NCBI GenBank assembly: GCA_016719925.1
Contig: JADJYC010000013.1
Span: forward strand, 36,016 to 100,015
Length of the DNA: 64,000 nt
Source: Crocinitomicaceae bacterium
GTDB lineage: Bacteria > Bacteroidota > Bacteroidia > Flavobacteriales_D > Crocinitomicaceae
Direction: 5' to 3'
Under the pieces are notes generated by a model that worked only from the letters and a program-made list of their open reading frames with translations, made no database searches and had not been told where the DNA came from. A program made the translations under genes and the position numbers. This document shows, one piece after another, positions 37,628 to 46,355 of the stretch (positions within the stretch are counted from its first letter, which is position 1; every line of letters starts with the position of its first letter).

Positions 37628-38578
37628 ATGAATCTTCTTGAAGTCAAAAATCTTTCTGTTACTTACGGTTCAAATACTGTTGTAAAAAAAGCATCCTTTA
37701 ATCTGAAGAAAGGTGAAATCATTGTGATTCTTGGAGCCAGCGGTGATGGAAAAACAACAATCCTTAAATCCATTGCGGGGCTTTTGCCAATTCAATCCGG
37801 TGAGATATTTTTTGACGGTGAAAAAGTAAAAGATGCATCAAACAAACTGGTGCCCGGTCATGCAAGAATTAAATTGGTTAATCAGGATTTTGCCCTTGAT
37901 AAATACCATACCGTTGAAGAAAATATTCGTATGAGGTTGCTTCAGTTTGATGAAGTCTATAGAAACCTTCGTGTGGATGCATTAATTAAACTCACGCAGC
38001 TATCCAAATACAGAAATGTAAAATCCATTGATTTGTCTGGAGGTCAGCAGCAACGTCTTGCAATAGCACGCGCGCTGGCAGATGAACCGGATTTATTGTT
38101 GCTTGATGAACCATTTAATCAGCTTGATTTTCAGAATAAGCATAAAATAGAAAGACACATAAGATCTTATGCGCGCAAAAACGGAATCAGTGTAATTCTT
38201 GTAACGCATAACGGTGTTGAGGCAATGGAATGGGCAGACAGAATAATTTTTATTCGCAATGGTAGAATAAAACGTATTGACGAGCCTGCTGATTTTTTTG
38301 AAAAACCAACCAATAAAACAGAAGCCGGATTTTTTGGTGAACTCAACAAACTGAAAATAAATGATCAAGAAATTTATTTCAGACCAGGTATTTTTAGTCT
38401 GACCAAAAACAAAATCTGTTCACTAAAACTAAAAGTAGAGTACAAAAACAAAATTTCTTTAGGCTGGTATTCAGAGTATTCTTTTGTCAGTCACAGTCAG
38501 AATTTCAAGGTGTTTTCACAGGCTCCAATTTCCAATATTAACGAAATTTATATTCAGCCAATTAAATTTAATGATTAA
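37628..38578 (+). CDS. Orphan ABC transporter ATP-binding protein
   Basis: 316 residues from ATG 37628, where family similarity begins. Walker A GASGDGKTT, signature LSGGQQQR, Walker B LLLLDEP, H-loop VTHN. After the ATPase core (about 230 residues) a short C-terminal region begins with YFRPGIFSL, as in the TOBE domains of FbpC/PotA-type importers. No permease or binding protein gene is adjacent, so its transport partner is elsewhere or it has another role. A TACATTTG at 37617-37624 is too close to the start to be a normal promoter. Followed 45 bp later by the XRE/S24 repressor gene. Confidence 0.88.
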   Translation: MNLLEVKNLSVTYGSNTVVKKASFNLKKGEIIVILGASGDGKTTILKSIAGLLPIQSGEIFFDGEKVKDASNKLVPGHARIKLVNQDFALDKYHTVEENIRMRLLQFDEVYRNLRVDALIKLTQLSKYRNVKSIDLSGGQQQRLAIARALADEPDLLLLDEPFNQLDFQNKHKIERHIRSYARKNGISVILVTHNGVEAMEWADRIIFIRNGRIKRIDEPADFFEKPTNKTEAGFFGELNKLKINDQEIYFRPGIFSLTKNKICSLKLKVEYKNKISLGWYSEYSFVSHSQNFKVFSQAPISNINEIYIQPIKFND

Positions 38579-38597
38579 AAAATCAGAAATTAATTTA

Positions 38598-38619
38598 TAT
38601 ATTTGACGAATAAATCGTC
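38598..38619 (+). promoter_or_regulatory. Promoter and candidate operator of the XRE/S24 repressor gene
   Basis: TATATTTG (38598-38605) 19 nt before the ATG, overlapped by a perfect inverted repeat GACGA-ATAAA-TCGTC at 38605-38619, placed over the expected transcription start. The position suits negative autoregulation (inference). Confidence 0.5.
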
Positions 38620-38623
38620 TTAT

Positions 38624-39464
38624 ATGATAGGTGAAAATCTGAAATTGTTAAGAAAACGCAAGGCTGTTTCTCAGGAAGAAATCGCTCAGGATCTGGGTTT
38701 GACAAGGTCTTCTTACAGCGGATATGAAAACGGAGTTGCAGAACCCAACATTGAAACGCTGATTAAGATCTCGGAGTACTATGACATTTCTTTAGACAAG
38801 TTTATTAAACGTGATTTGAGCAAAATCTCTGGAGAAAGACTGGGATAAAATTGACCGTGGGATAGATGCTGATCTGGAAGGAAAACATCTTAGAATTATA
38901 GCAACAACTGTTGATCAGGATAATAATGAAAACATTGAGCTGGTTCCTGAAAAAGCCCGCGCCGGTTACACAAGCGGTTATTCTGATCCTGAATTCATCA
39001 GTGTATTACCAACATTTCAATTGCCGTTTTTGAAAAAAGACAGAAAGTACAGAACCTTTCCGGTCAAAGGAGATTCTATGCCTCCGGTTTCTGACGGCAG
39101 TTTTGTGATTGGAGAATATCTGGAAAACTGGAACAATGTCAAAGACGGATATCCCTATATTGTTGTCACAACAGATGACGGAATAGTTTTTAAAAATGTC
39201 TATAAACGGCTGGATGACAGTCAGACTTTTCAGTTATGCAGCACCAATCCGTTATATGCTCCTTATGAAGTACACGCGAATAATATTCTTGAAATCTGGA
39301 AATTTGTAAATTATATTTCTTCTGATTTACCTGTGCCTGCTTTCAAAGAAAGTGAACTGACAAGAGCAATTCTCGAACTTCAGTCAGAAGTGAAGCATCT
39401 GAAGAATATATATATCCCAAAAGTAAGTATTAGTTTTTTGATTCAAGTTTCTTTGAAAGAATAA
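38624..39464 (+). CDS. XRE-type repressor with LexA-like S24 domain (one frameshift)
   Basis: About 280 residues. HTH_XRE domain at 1-65 (LLRKRKAVSQEEIAQDLGLTRSSYSGYENG), a helical linker, then an S24 peptidase-like domain with Ser in KGDSMPPVSDG and Lys in GIVFKNVYKR, the LexA Ser/Lys dyad arrangement. KARAGYTSGY carries an Ala-Gly that aligns in position with the LexA cleavage site. A frame change at about 38822-38833 gives a false stop at 38848; the next frame reads SLEKDWDKIDRGIDADLEG. ATG start with an operator-like palindrome 5 bp upstream. The last 35 bp overlap the convergent gene at 39430. Confidence 0.85.
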
Positions 39465-39800
39465 ATTGAATCAGATCATTGTAATCACTTTTTGCAAGCA
39501 TTCCCTTTTGAACCTGAATTTTAGTTCCGTTAACCAGGATTCTGTTATTTTCCACATCAATTTTGTCCTTTGAAAAAAAATGGGTTTTCATCGTCATTCC
39601 AAATAAATTTTTCAGTTCAATTTTTTCATTGTCATAAACAATTGCTGAACCTGCCAATATAAAACGGATACCAATAACAGCAAGAGTCCGGTAATTGTAT
39701 TGATGCTTGGTCCAATTATCAGAGATACATAAAGTATAAAGGAAGAAATGATGAGAAAAATAATTCCTATCACTTTGTTGTAGTTAACGCGGAACTTCAT
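39430..39800 (-). CDS. Small membrane protein with PH-like tail (one frameshift)
   Basis: About 123 residues after repair. Two N-terminal membrane helices (VIGIIFLIISSFILYVSLII, ITGLLLLLVSVLYW) followed by a soluble tail (NEKIELKNLFGMTMKTHFF ... IQVQKGMLAKSDYNDLIQFI) like bacterial PH (bPH/YcxB) domains. The frame breaks at about 39655 in a CC pair; the repaired join is LYWAGSAIVYDNE. The 3' end overlaps the repressor gene by 35 bp on the opposite strand. Function unknown. Confidence 0.6.
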
Positions 39801-39819
39801 GTCACTAAATTATTAACAA

Positions 39820-40525
39820 CTATTCAGCAGACAGGTCTTTCAGATAAAATTCCCTGGTCAGAGAAATATAATCTTTGCTGTATTTGTTGTTGGAAAACTT
39901 TACAATAATAGATTCTTCTTTTGGTATTTCCTTTGAAAATGAAAATGAAATCAGTGAACGTTTGTAAATTTTGTCTTCTCTGATTGTGCGCATTATCTCT
40001 TTTGGAAAAAGACCGTTTTTTTCCGCTTCTTTCAAATGAAGAGATTCGAGTTCAAAAGGTATTATCAAATTAAATTTTCCGGCAGATTCTAATAGCTCAA
40101 AACCCGTTGATATAATTCTGTCACAGGTAAAGATTCTGTATGCCTGGCTCTGTTTCTGTCTTGATCATTACTCCGTGTACTGTTTTCAAAGTAGGGAGGA
40201 TTACAAATAATCAGATCAAATTTATCAGTTGAAATAAAGTTTTGAAGAGAAATTGATTCCGTTTTAAGTCTTTCAGAAAAAATGGAATTGGTAAAATTGA
40301 AGGCAGCTTCTTCGCACGAATTTTGATCCGGTTCAATGGCAATAATTTTTGCATCCGCATTTTTGTGCCAGCATCAATGCAAGAATTCCGGTGCCGGTAC
40401 CAATGTCCAGAATTTTTAAAGTTACCGTTGGTCCAGGCGCCAAGAAGCATGGAGTCTGTGCCTACTTTTTGAGAATTGACGTCCTGCTTGATACTGAATT
40501 GTCTGAACTGAAAACCGGAAGACAT
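39820..40525 (-). CDS. trmN6: tRNA1(Val) A37 N6-methyltransferase (about three frameshifts)
   Basis: About 235 residues in repaired form. SAM-binding motif LDIGTGTGILALMLA, acidic loop AKIIAIEPDQNS, and the catalytic NPPY (LIICNPPYF), followed by RHTESL and the C-terminal FNLIIPFELE ... CINP-type strand region. This is the YfiC/TrmN6 pattern; the enzyme methylates A37 of tRNA1(Val). Frame breaks at 40413-40417 and 40360-40364 (both T5 runs) and near 40129. It lies 6 bp after rimM in the rpsP-rimM-trmN6 cluster, a common arrangement of RNA-modification genes with ribosomal genes. Confidence 0.85.
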
Positions 40526-40531
40526 AAGTAA

Positions 40532-41071
40532 TTATTCTTCTTCTTCTCCAAAATAAATATTGAGTAAACCGGCAGGAGCATCAATCAGAATGACTTTTTT
40601 CTTGCGGTCAATTTCCAGAATGAATTCTTTTTGTTTGGGAATAAGAACTTCAGTTCCGTTAAAGTCAATTTCAAGAAGAAGATTACCTGATAGATTAATG
40701 AGCTGAATAAATTTTCCGATTTCACCGAAAGTTTTATCCTGAACTGTATAGCCGGCTAAACCGTCATATTGAGAATCAGGCTCAGCATTTTCAGGTAAAA
40801 CTTCAAGGGGAAGATAAAGATTGCATCCAACTAGAAGTTTCGCTTTTTTTTCAGTGTCAATATCCTGAAAACGGACAATGGCAAAACCTTTATTTTGAAT
40901 ATGGATATGTTCCAAAAAAGGAATCAGTTTTTGGTCGTATTCGACGAAAACTGATTCCAGTTCTGAATATTCATCAGGATCATCTGTTTCTAAAAGAATG
41001 CTTAACTCACCCTTGTATCCGTGTAATTTGGAAATGTGACCTAAGCGAAAACAGGTGTCCTTTTCAAACAT
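40532..41071 (-). CDS. rimM: 16S rRNA processing protein RimM
   Basis: 179 residues. Assists maturation of the 30S head by binding S19. N-terminal RimM domain (LGHISKLHGYKGELSILLETDDP, the GxLxxxHGxxGe pattern) and a C-terminal PRC-barrel-like domain (YDGLAGYTVQDKTFGEIGKF ... IPKQKEFILEIDRKKKVILIDAPAGLL). Length is standard. ATG start 7 bp after the rpsP stop, giving the widely conserved rpsP-rimM pair. Confidence 0.96.
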   Translation of the reverse strand: MFEKDTCFRLGHISKLHGYKGELSILLETDDPDEYSELESVFVEYDQKLIPFLEHIHIQNKGFAIVRFQDIDTEKKAKLLVGCNLYLPLEVLPENAEPDSQYDGLAGYTVQDKTFGEIGKFIQLINLSGNLLLEIDFNGTEVLIPKQKEFILEIDRKKKVILIDAPAGLLNIYFGEEEE

Positions 41072-41078
41072 TGTTTAA

Positions 41079-41642
41079 TTATGCTTCAGCACTTGCTTCA
41101 CCTTCAGCAGCCGGAGATGATTCTTCAGCGGCAGGAGCTGCTTCTTCAGCCGGTGCCTCAACTGCCGGTGCAGCTTCAACTGCCGGAGCAGCTTTTGCAG
41201 CAATCAATGCAACTTTTGCTTCATTTTTTGATTTCTCATCAGCTAATCTTTTCTCTGCAGCTGATTTTTTTGCTGAAGCAAGATTATCTGCTTTACCAGT
41301 GATTTTTGCTGATTTTTCATTTACCCATGCTTCAAACTTTTTGTCAGCAGCATCTTGCGTAAGTGCTCCTTTTGCTACACCTTTAGCCAAATGGTTTTTA
41401 TATAAAACCCCTTTGTATGAAAGGATAGCACGCATGGTATTTGTTGGTTCAGCACCGGTGGTTAACCAATGCATTGCACGGTCAAACTGTAAATCAATCG
41501 TAGCAGGATTTGTGTTTGGATTATACGTCCGATTTTTTTCAATGAATTTACCGTCTCTTGGTGAACGTGAATCTGCGATAACGATGTGGTAGAACGCAGC
41601 GGCTTTTTTACCGTGTCTTTGTAATCTGATCTTTGTTGCCAT
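41079..41642 (-). CDS. rpsP: 30S ribosomal protein S16 with Ala/Glu-rich extension
   Basis: 187 residues; bacterial S16 is usually about 80-90. The first 80 residues are canonical (MATKIRLQRHGKKAAAFYHI, ADSRSPRDGKFIE, GAEPTNTMRAILSYKG). A Lys/Ala helical segment follows (KKSAAEKRLADEKSKNEAKV), then a 40-residue Ala/Glu/Pro tail. Long acidic S16 tails are known in Bacteroidota. First gene of rpsP-rimM-trmN6, preceded by a structured leader at 41658-41729 that may control it. Confidence 0.96.
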   Translation of the reverse strand: MATKIRLQRHGKKAAAFYHIVIADSRSPRDGKFIEKNRTYNPNTNPATIDLQFDRAMHWLTTGAEPTNTMRAILSYKGVLYKNHLAKGVAKGALTQDAADKKFEAWVNEKSAKITGKADNLASAKKSAAEKRLADEKSKNEAKVALIAAKAAPAVEAAPAVEAPAEEAAPAAEESSPAAEGEASAEA

Positions 41643-41657
41643 GTGTGATTATAATTT

Positions 41658-41729
41658 GGAGTACAAAACTCCGTTTAATAATTTGTCCCTAATATTTTGC
41701 CCGACAACTATCGGTATTGGGACGGCAAA
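41658..41729 (-). promoter_or_regulatory. Structured rpsP leader, possible pseudoknot or attenuator
   Basis: On the minus strand, in order: TTTGCC (41729-41724), GTCCC (41723-41719), inner hairpin CCGATAGTTGTCGG, GGCAAA (41701-41696) and GGGAC (41689-41685). The two stems cross (1-2-1'-2'), giving either an H-type pseudoknot or two alternative folds. A second hairpin GGAGTTTTGTACTCC (41672-41658) ends 15 bp before the rpsP ATG. It could also include the mltF terminator or be a palindromic repeat. Confidence 0.45.
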
Positions 41730-41778
41730 GATAGTAACAGATTTGGTTTCCGCAATAAATTCTTTGAATTTTTCAGAA

Positions 41779-43215
41779 TTACTGCCTCATAGAAATGATA
41801 TTGTCGTCCGGAAATGCTGCTTTATATTCCTCATAGCGCTGTCTGACCTCAATGATGTATTCATAAGTTTCAACGCCTCTGCAGTATCCGTTTTTAACAA
41901 GCTTATCCTTGTAATATTGAGGCTTGGAAAGATTTAACAGCATTTCATTAACGTGTCCGTCCCATTTATTTTTGTCTTTTTCATATTTATCACAAAGTGC
42001 CCGGGCATCATCAATGTGACCTCTGCCTGAATTAAAAGTAGCCAGTGTGAAATTCAAACATTCCAGACTGTCAGAAATTTCTGTTGCCCATTCATCGTAG
42101 TTTTTGTCCAGTTTTTTTATGGCTGCTTTAATCTGTGCTTCGGGTGATGATGATGGTGATATTCCATATTGCTCTGCTGTTCCGGGCATAAATCCAAACA
42201 ATCCAAATGCACCTGCCCATGAAACCTTCCACGTTTCAAATTTGGATTCCTGATACATAATGGCGGCTATGAGCCTCCAGTCCCAGCCGGCTTTGGCTGA
42301 TTCTATTTTCAGAATATCATCATAGGGAGATAACTGACCATCTTTTAATGAAGAAAATTCTTTGTTGGCTTTTATTGCCAGATTTTTTCTTTCGAAATAC
42401 TTCCGGTTTACTTCACCAATTGTTGACGCATTATCTTCATCTGCCAGCCATGCATTCAGGGAGTCTATCAGGCTATGTGATGATTTTCTCAACACATAAG
42501 CGATTTGCTGATCTTCACTTAACTCCAATGAAATGTCAAGATTTGGATAAAAGTTCAGATCTATCCTGGCAATATTTTCATCTGCTATGGTTAGTTCGAT
42601 TTCTCCTGCACTGACTTGTCTGATTAATTCTTCGGTTATCATATCTCCATCAGTCCCAATAATTGTCATGTTCAGATTGTATTCACTGTTCAGTTTATGG
42701 ATTTGTTCAAAATAGGTAGAGTATTTCCAGACATGAATTGTTTTACCTTTTAAGTCCTGAATTCTTGTTATGAGTGAGTCTTCAAGTTCGTCTTTTTTAA
42801 GCTTTTTGTAAGTGTCAGGTTTTTTCTGAATCAAAACCATTCGTGTAGTCTGGTGGGCATCTGAAAAACTGAATGCATCACTTCTTTGATTTGTGACTGT
42901 GAGATTGGCTGCAATAATATCTCCCTGACAACTCTGAAGCAGATAAGCCATAGTATCCAGATTATGAACCATGACAACCTGAAGACGCAGATTTTTATCC
43001 TTTGCAAATTCATAAAGCAATTCATATTCATAGCCCATGTTTCTGCCCCGGTAAACAAAGTATGAAGCGGGACTGTTTTCAGCTATTACTGTAAGCACAC
43101 TGTCTGAACGGATTTCATCCCAGTCTCTGACGCAGGCATGATTCACTTCTGCCGTTTGCGGATTACCGCAACCACACAAAATTCCCAGCACTAAAATCTG
43201 AAGCCATTTGTTCAT
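41779..43215 (-). CDS. mltF: MltF-like membrane-bound lytic transglycosylase lipoprotein
   Basis: 478 residues. Lipobox LGILCGC. An N-terminal solute-binding protein (SBP_bac_3) domain (LTVIAENSPASYFVYRGRNMGYEYELLYEFA) is followed by a C-terminal SLT lysozyme-like domain with catalytic Glu in MYQESKF and the AGAFGLFGFMPGTAEQYG and LATFNSGRGHIDDA motifs. This matches MltF, which cleaves peptidoglycan glycan strands with 1,6-anhydro product formation. Minus strand, 136 bp upstream of rpsP, preceded by the AcpH gene. Confidence 0.93.
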   Translation of the reverse strand: MNKWLQILVLGILCGCGNPQTAEVNHACVRDWDEIRSDSVLTVIAENSPASYFVYRGRNMGYEYELLYEFAKDKNLRLQVVMVHNLDTMAYLLQSCQGDIIAANLTVTNQRSDAFSFSDAHQTTRMVLIQKKPDTYKKLKKDELEDSLITRIQDLKGKTIHVWKYSTYFEQIHKLNSEYNLNMTIIGTDGDMITEELIRQVSAGEIELTIADENIARIDLNFYPNLDISLELSEDQQIAYVLRKSSHSLIDSLNAWLADEDNASTIGEVNRKYFERKNLAIKANKEFSSLKDGQLSPYDDILKIESAKAGWDWRLIAAIMYQESKFETWKVSWAGAFGLFGFMPGTAEQYGISPSSSPEAQIKAAIKKLDKNYDEWATEISDSLECLNFTLATFNSGRGHIDDARALCDKYEKDKNKWDGHVNEMLLNLSKPQYYKDKLVKNGYCRGVETYEYIIEVRQRYEEYKAAFPDDNIISMRQ

Positions 43216-43224
43216 ACCCTTAAG

Positions 43225-43833
43225 TTACGAATTACCCAGCTTATTGGCAAGAATGAATTTATTTGAATCGTTTTTAATGTCGATAATAAACGATTCAAAA
43301 TAACTGTCTATCGTTTTTTGATTGTTTAAATAGACCTGAATGCTTTGCGTTAAGGTGTTCTCAAAACCCAGACGGGATGAGAACTGTTTAAGGATTAGCG
43401 CAATTCCGTTTATAGTTGGATATTCATAAAACCAACCATATTGTTGCATTTTGTTGAAAAGAAACTTGAAATCATCTGACATTGATATCTGGTTTTTCTC
43501 TACTTCAGCATAGATGAGTTGAATAAATTCAATATAAGCCACCTTTGAAAACTGATTCCAGTTTCTGGATAAATAATGATCGAGTAAAATATCGCAGGCA
43601 ATAAAAGATACTTTTGAAATACCCTCATTTTTAAAAATGGCTGCAACTGATTTTATTTGTACGGACTGATCTGTGTAGTTATCAATGAACCGGTGTAGTT
43701 TTATCCCATTCAGAATGTGTTCTGGCAAACCGTTGAATTTATCCAGATTGCCTTTATAAGAATCTCCTCCAAGATTTCCGGTTATCAGGTGCATATTCTC
43801 CTGACATAAATAACAGTGTCCAAGGAAATTCAT
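43225..43833 (-). CDS. AcpH/DUF479-family acyl carrier protein phosphodiesterase-like protein
   Basis: 202 residues. The N-terminal MNFLGHCYL, GNLGGDSYKG, ILNGIKLHRFIDNYTD and DILLDHYL segments are the family's conserved HD-type metal-binding pattern. AcpH removes 4'-phosphopantetheine from acyl carrier protein in E. coli; the activity here is by family only. It starts 10 bp after the prfC stop, so it is probably co-transcribed with prfC. Confidence 0.85.
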   Translation of the reverse strand: MNFLGHCYLCQENMHLITGNLGGDSYKGNLDKFNGLPEHILNGIKLHRFIDNYTDQSVQIKSVAAIFKNEGISKVSFIACDILLDHYLSRNWNQFSKVAYIEFIQLIYAEVEKNQISMSDDFKFLFNKMQQYGWFYEYPTINGIALILKQFSSRLGFENTLTQSIQVYLNNQKTIDSYFESFIIDIKNDSNKFILANKLGNS

Positions 43834-43843
43834 TCAGAACTTT

Positions 43844-45446
43844 TCAGACAGATTCTTTACCCACTTTGAAATCGGAAGTAAAGTGGAAGGTGATATCCTT
43901 ATAATCCTGTTGAGCCATTTGCAGCAGGAATGGCGTTTCTGCAAGAAATACTGGATTTTTATCTTTATCCTGAGCGATATAAATTGTTTTTGCACGGATA
44001 AATTGTTCAAGCTGTTGTTGATTGGTTGTAGTCATCCAGCAAGCTTTGTAATATCTTTTGGGATTGAAATCACAGGTTGCGCCGTATTCATTTTCAAGTC
44101 GGTATTTAATTACTTCAAACTGAAGCTGACCAACTGTTCCAACAATTTTTCTGTTGCCGGGCTGCTGAATAAATAATTGAGCCACACCTTCATCTGTTAA
44201 TTGTTCAATTCCTTTTTCCAATTGTTTTGATTTCATTGGATCTTTATTTTCCAGTTCCATAAAAATTTCAGGAGAAAAACTTGGAATTCCTTTGTATGAA
44301 AAATTGGATTGTTCTGTCATGGTATCACCGATTTTAAAATTACCGGTATCATACAACCCAACTACATCACCCGGGTAAGCTTCATCGATTACACTTTTAT
44401 CCTGTGCCATGAATGAAGTAGGATTGGCGAATTTGAAATTCTTATCTAACCTCACATGATGGTAGAATTTATTCCGTTCAAATTTTCCGGAAACTACTCT
44501 TAAAAATGCAATACGGTCTCTGTGTTTCGGATCCAGATTAGCGTGAATTTTAAAAACAAAGCCACTGAATTCAGAATTTTCAGGTTCAACAAATCCGGTA
44601 TCAGTATCACGACCAATAGGAGATGGAGAGATTTCCAGAAAAGCTTCCAGCAATTCTTTGACACCAAAGTTATTTACTGCGCTTCCAAAGAAAACCGGAG
44701 CAACATCACCCTTCAGGTAAGTGTTTACATCGAATGTATCATATACTCCATCAATCAATTCTAAGTCTTTTCTGACAAGTTGTGCTGTTGCCTCATCACC
44801 AATATAGGATTCAAGTTCATGACTGCTCACATCATTCAATGAAACTATTTCTGATGCAATTTTAGTTTTGTTTGCTGCAAATAAATTCAATTGTTTTCTG
44901 AAGATATTGTACACACCTTTGAACGTAGCGCCAATTCCAATAGGCCAGGAAAGTGGCCGAACTTTAATTTTGAGCATGTTCTCCAGTTCGTCGAGCAGAT
45001 CAAATGCATCGCGCCCTTCGCGGTCCATCTTATTGATGAATATAATTACCGGCGTTTTTCTCATCCGGCATACTTCCATGAGTCTTTCAGTCTGAGCTTC
45101 AACTCCGTTGGCGCAATCAATAACAAGAATAACACTGTCAACCGCAGTTAATGTTCTGTAAGTATCTTCAGCAAAATCTTTGTGACCGGGAGTATCGAGA
45201 ATGTTTACCTGCTTGCCGTTGTATTCAAACGCCATGACTGAAGTAGCAACAGAAATTCCACGTTGCTTTTCAATTTCCATGAAATCAGACGTTGCTGTTT
45301 TTTAATCTTATTGTTTTTTACTGCACCGGCTGTTTGAATAGCTCCACCAAACAAAGTAATTTTTCAGTCAATGTTGTTTTTCCTGCATCGGGGTGTGAGA
45401 TAATTGCAAACGTTCTTCTCTTCTCTATTTCAGTTGAAAATTTCAT
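43844..45446 (-). CDS. prfC: Peptide chain release factor 3 (two frameshifts near N-terminus)
   Basis: About 534 residues. A translational GTPase that recycles RF1/RF2. The P-loop ISHPDAGKTTL, the GISVATSVMAFEY switch region, DTPGHKDF (G3) and INKMDREGRD (G4) are present, with the RF3-type C-terminus (PVFLAETPFLLQMAQQDY). From ATG 45446, single-base losses at about 45355 (should read LLLFGGAIQTAGAV) and in the A run near 45300 (KIKKTATSDFMEIEKQRG) break the frame; the main frame then runs unbroken to 43844. Followed by the AcpH gene. Confidence 0.93.
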
Positions 45447-45557
45447 TGGTTATTGAAAGGTTTTTGGTCGGGTTGATTTGTTAATTAATCTAAAATATAG
45501 ATTTTTCAATGTTTTCAAGGATTGCAAAAATAGGCAGTTTCCATATATTAGCGGTAT

Positions 45558-46355
45558 ATGTGTGCAAGGAAACGTAAAAAAACGCCCGTTTTTTTCGTTT
45601 TGGTTTCGCTTCTTACAGGTTTTGTTTATACTTCTGGTCGTGCGGAGGTCTTAAACGCATCAGAACTGGTAACGGTGGACTCTATCTACTATCTGGCGCA
45701 AGCTGAATTCGAAAAATACGCGATGGCGGTATATCAAGATATTGATGATACTGCACTGTCCTATCAAGCCTTCCAGCAAGGGTTAACTGGTTATCTGAAT
45801 CTCGTTAAAAGAAATGAACTCCCCAAACAGGATTTGATCACCATTGTTGATTTCTCAAAACCATCCAGCGATGAACGCATGTTCATTATTGATCTGTGTA
45901 AATCAAAAATTATTTACCGGACAATTGTTGCCCATGGTGTGAATTCGGGAGGTCTGTATGCGCGTAATTTTTTCAATGAAGAGAATTCGCATCAGAGCAG
46001 TCTTGGATTTTACGTGACCACAACTACGTATTCAGGTAAATATGATCTGGCATTGCGCATTGAAGGAATGGAAAGTACAAATTCACATGCCAGTACAAGA
46101 GGGGTAGTCATTCATGCGGCAAAATACGCAACGTATGAATTTCTGGAACAAAACGGATGCACATTGGGAAGATCTTATGGGTGTCCTGCTTTACCGTATG
46201 ATAATTTTGAACAGGTAGTTGAATGGATAAAAGGCGGAACCTGTTTGTATATCTATTATCCGAGTAAATCCTATGTAAGACATTCAAAGTATCTGAACAG
46301 AACCAATTATCTGGAAGATTTTATTCCTTCAGATATGGCGTTAATAAATAACTAA
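45558..46355 (+). CDS. Murein L,D-transpeptidase catalytic-domain protein
   Basis: 265 residues, N-terminal signal (KTPVFFVLVSLLTGFVYT). The catalytic domain has the conserved IDLCKSKIIYRTIVAHG strand, SSLGFYVTTTTYSG, GVVIHAAKYA (catalytic-site His) and GRSYGCPAL (catalytic Cys in SxGC). This is the YkuD-like family used for 3-3 cross-links or for anchoring proteins to peptidoglycan. The last 15 bp overlap the convergent T9SS gene. Confidence 0.85.
   Translation: MCARKRKKTPVFFVLVSLLTGFVYTSGRAEVLNASELVTVDSIYYLAQAEFEKYAMAVYQDIDDTALSYQAFQQGLTGYLNLVKRNELPKQDLITIVDFSKPSSDERMFIIDLCKSKIIYRTIVAHGVNSGGLYARNFFNEENSHQSSLGFYVTTTTYSGKYDLALRIEGMESTNSHASTRGVVIHAAKYATYEFLEQNGCTLGRSYGCPALPYDNFEQVVEWIKGGTCLYIYYPSKSYVRHSKYLNRTNYLEDFIPSDMALINN

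Noticed and set aside
38624..39464. Prophage or mobile element marked by the XRE/S24 repressor
   Set aside because: No integrase, terminase, tail or attachment sequence lies nearby, and housekeeping genes flank it on both sides.
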